Assembly (NCBI GenBank): GCA_903918155.1
Contig: CAIXDD010000042.1
Coordinates: 1 to 14,876 of the forward strand
DNA length: 14,876 nucleotides
Reading direction: 5' to 3'
Source: an uncultured Hyphomicrobiales bacterium
GTDB taxonomy: Bacteria > Pseudomonadota > Alphaproteobacteria > Rhizobiales > Beijerinckiaceae
The stretch's first letter is position 1, and every line of letters begins with the position of its first letter. Shown here piece by piece: positions 14,770 through 14,876 of the stretch. A program made the translations under genes and the position numbers. The notes under the pieces are model-generated. The model worked only from the letters and a program-made list of their open reading frames with translations, ran no database searches and had not been told where the DNA came from.

Positions 14770-14876
14770 GTGTCAGGCGCAAACGTGAGCGGCTATCTGG
14801 GAGCGTCCACGCCGCGCTGCGAGGATGACCGCCTGTTGCGCGGCAAGGCGAAATTCGTCGACGATCTGAAAATTCC
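14770..14876 (+). CDS. Molybdenum hydroxylase large subunit (xanthine dehydrogenase/CoxL family), N-terminal fragment
   Basis: Only the first 35 codons are in the window; the frame is open at the right edge. The GTG start at 14770 follows GGGGGGA at close spacing. The peptide includes YLGASTPRCEDDRLLRGKAK and then FVDDLKIP, matching the conserved N-terminus of molybdopterin-binding subunits (the R-ED-LL-G...F-DD pattern). These enzymes hydroxylate N-heterocycles, purines or aldehydes, or oxidise CO, and normally have FAD and 2Fe-2S partner subunits encoded nearby; those are outside the window. The position beside a hydantoinase operon suggests N-heterocycle breakdown, but the two units are divergent and the link is inferred. 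Confidence 0.8.
   Translation, partial: MSGANVSGYLGASTPRCEDDRLLRGKAKFVDDLKI

Overview
The window looks like chromosomal or accessory DNA from a high-GC alphaproteobacterium, probably of the Hyphomicrobiales. That is an inference from the GC-rich codon use, the style of the transporter and hydantoinase genes, and short AGGAG-type ribosome binding sites. No RNA genes, insertion sequences, phage genes or CRISPR arrays were seen. No gene-free stretch exceeds 300 bases.

Layout. One compact minus-strand gene train runs leftwards from about 13657 and off the left edge. In transcription order it holds: HyuA-like (13657-11621) and HyuB-like (11612-9870) subunits of an ATP-dependent hydantoinase/oxoprolinase; two tandem M24 (creatinase/aminopeptidase P fold) proteins with altered metal ligands (9861-8746, 8735-7608); a complete NMT1/SsuA-type ABC importer (binding protein 7510-6524, ATPase 6527-5691, permeases 5694-4897 and 4900-4142); a tandem-AAA Cdc48/p97-like ATPase (4119-1951); an orphan tripartite-tricarboxylate (Bug) type periplasmic binding protein (1934-906); and two single-domain cupins (887-372 and 359-<1). 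Gaps are -4 to +22 bases except before the ABC binding protein (97 bases). Four-base stop/start overlaps link the three junctions within the ABC block. A fourth possible one (GTGA) lies at hyuA/hyuB.

On the plus strand, a LysR-type regulator (13760-14677) is transcribed divergently from hyuA across a 102-base region with two dyads. It is the obvious candidate regulator of the train. At the right edge a GTG-initiated gene (14770->14876) begins a molybdenum hydroxylase (xanthine dehydrogenase/CO dehydrogenase large subunit family), preceded by a tandem 12-base repeat.

How it may work together (inference). The ABC importer and the Bug-type protein would capture one or two small organic solutes. 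The molybdenum hydroxylase could hydroxylate an N-heterocycle, HyuAB could open a cyclic amide using ATP, and the M24 proteins and cupins could act on the products. The substrate cannot be named from sequence. The odd member is the Cdc48-like ATPase, a protein-remodelling motor inside what otherwise looks like a catabolic operon. Its second ATPase ring carries a natural Walker B Glu-to-Gln change, and both M24 proteins and one cupin also appear to have lost canonical metal ligands. This mix of a protein unfoldase with several degenerate enzymes is the most unusual aspect of the window.
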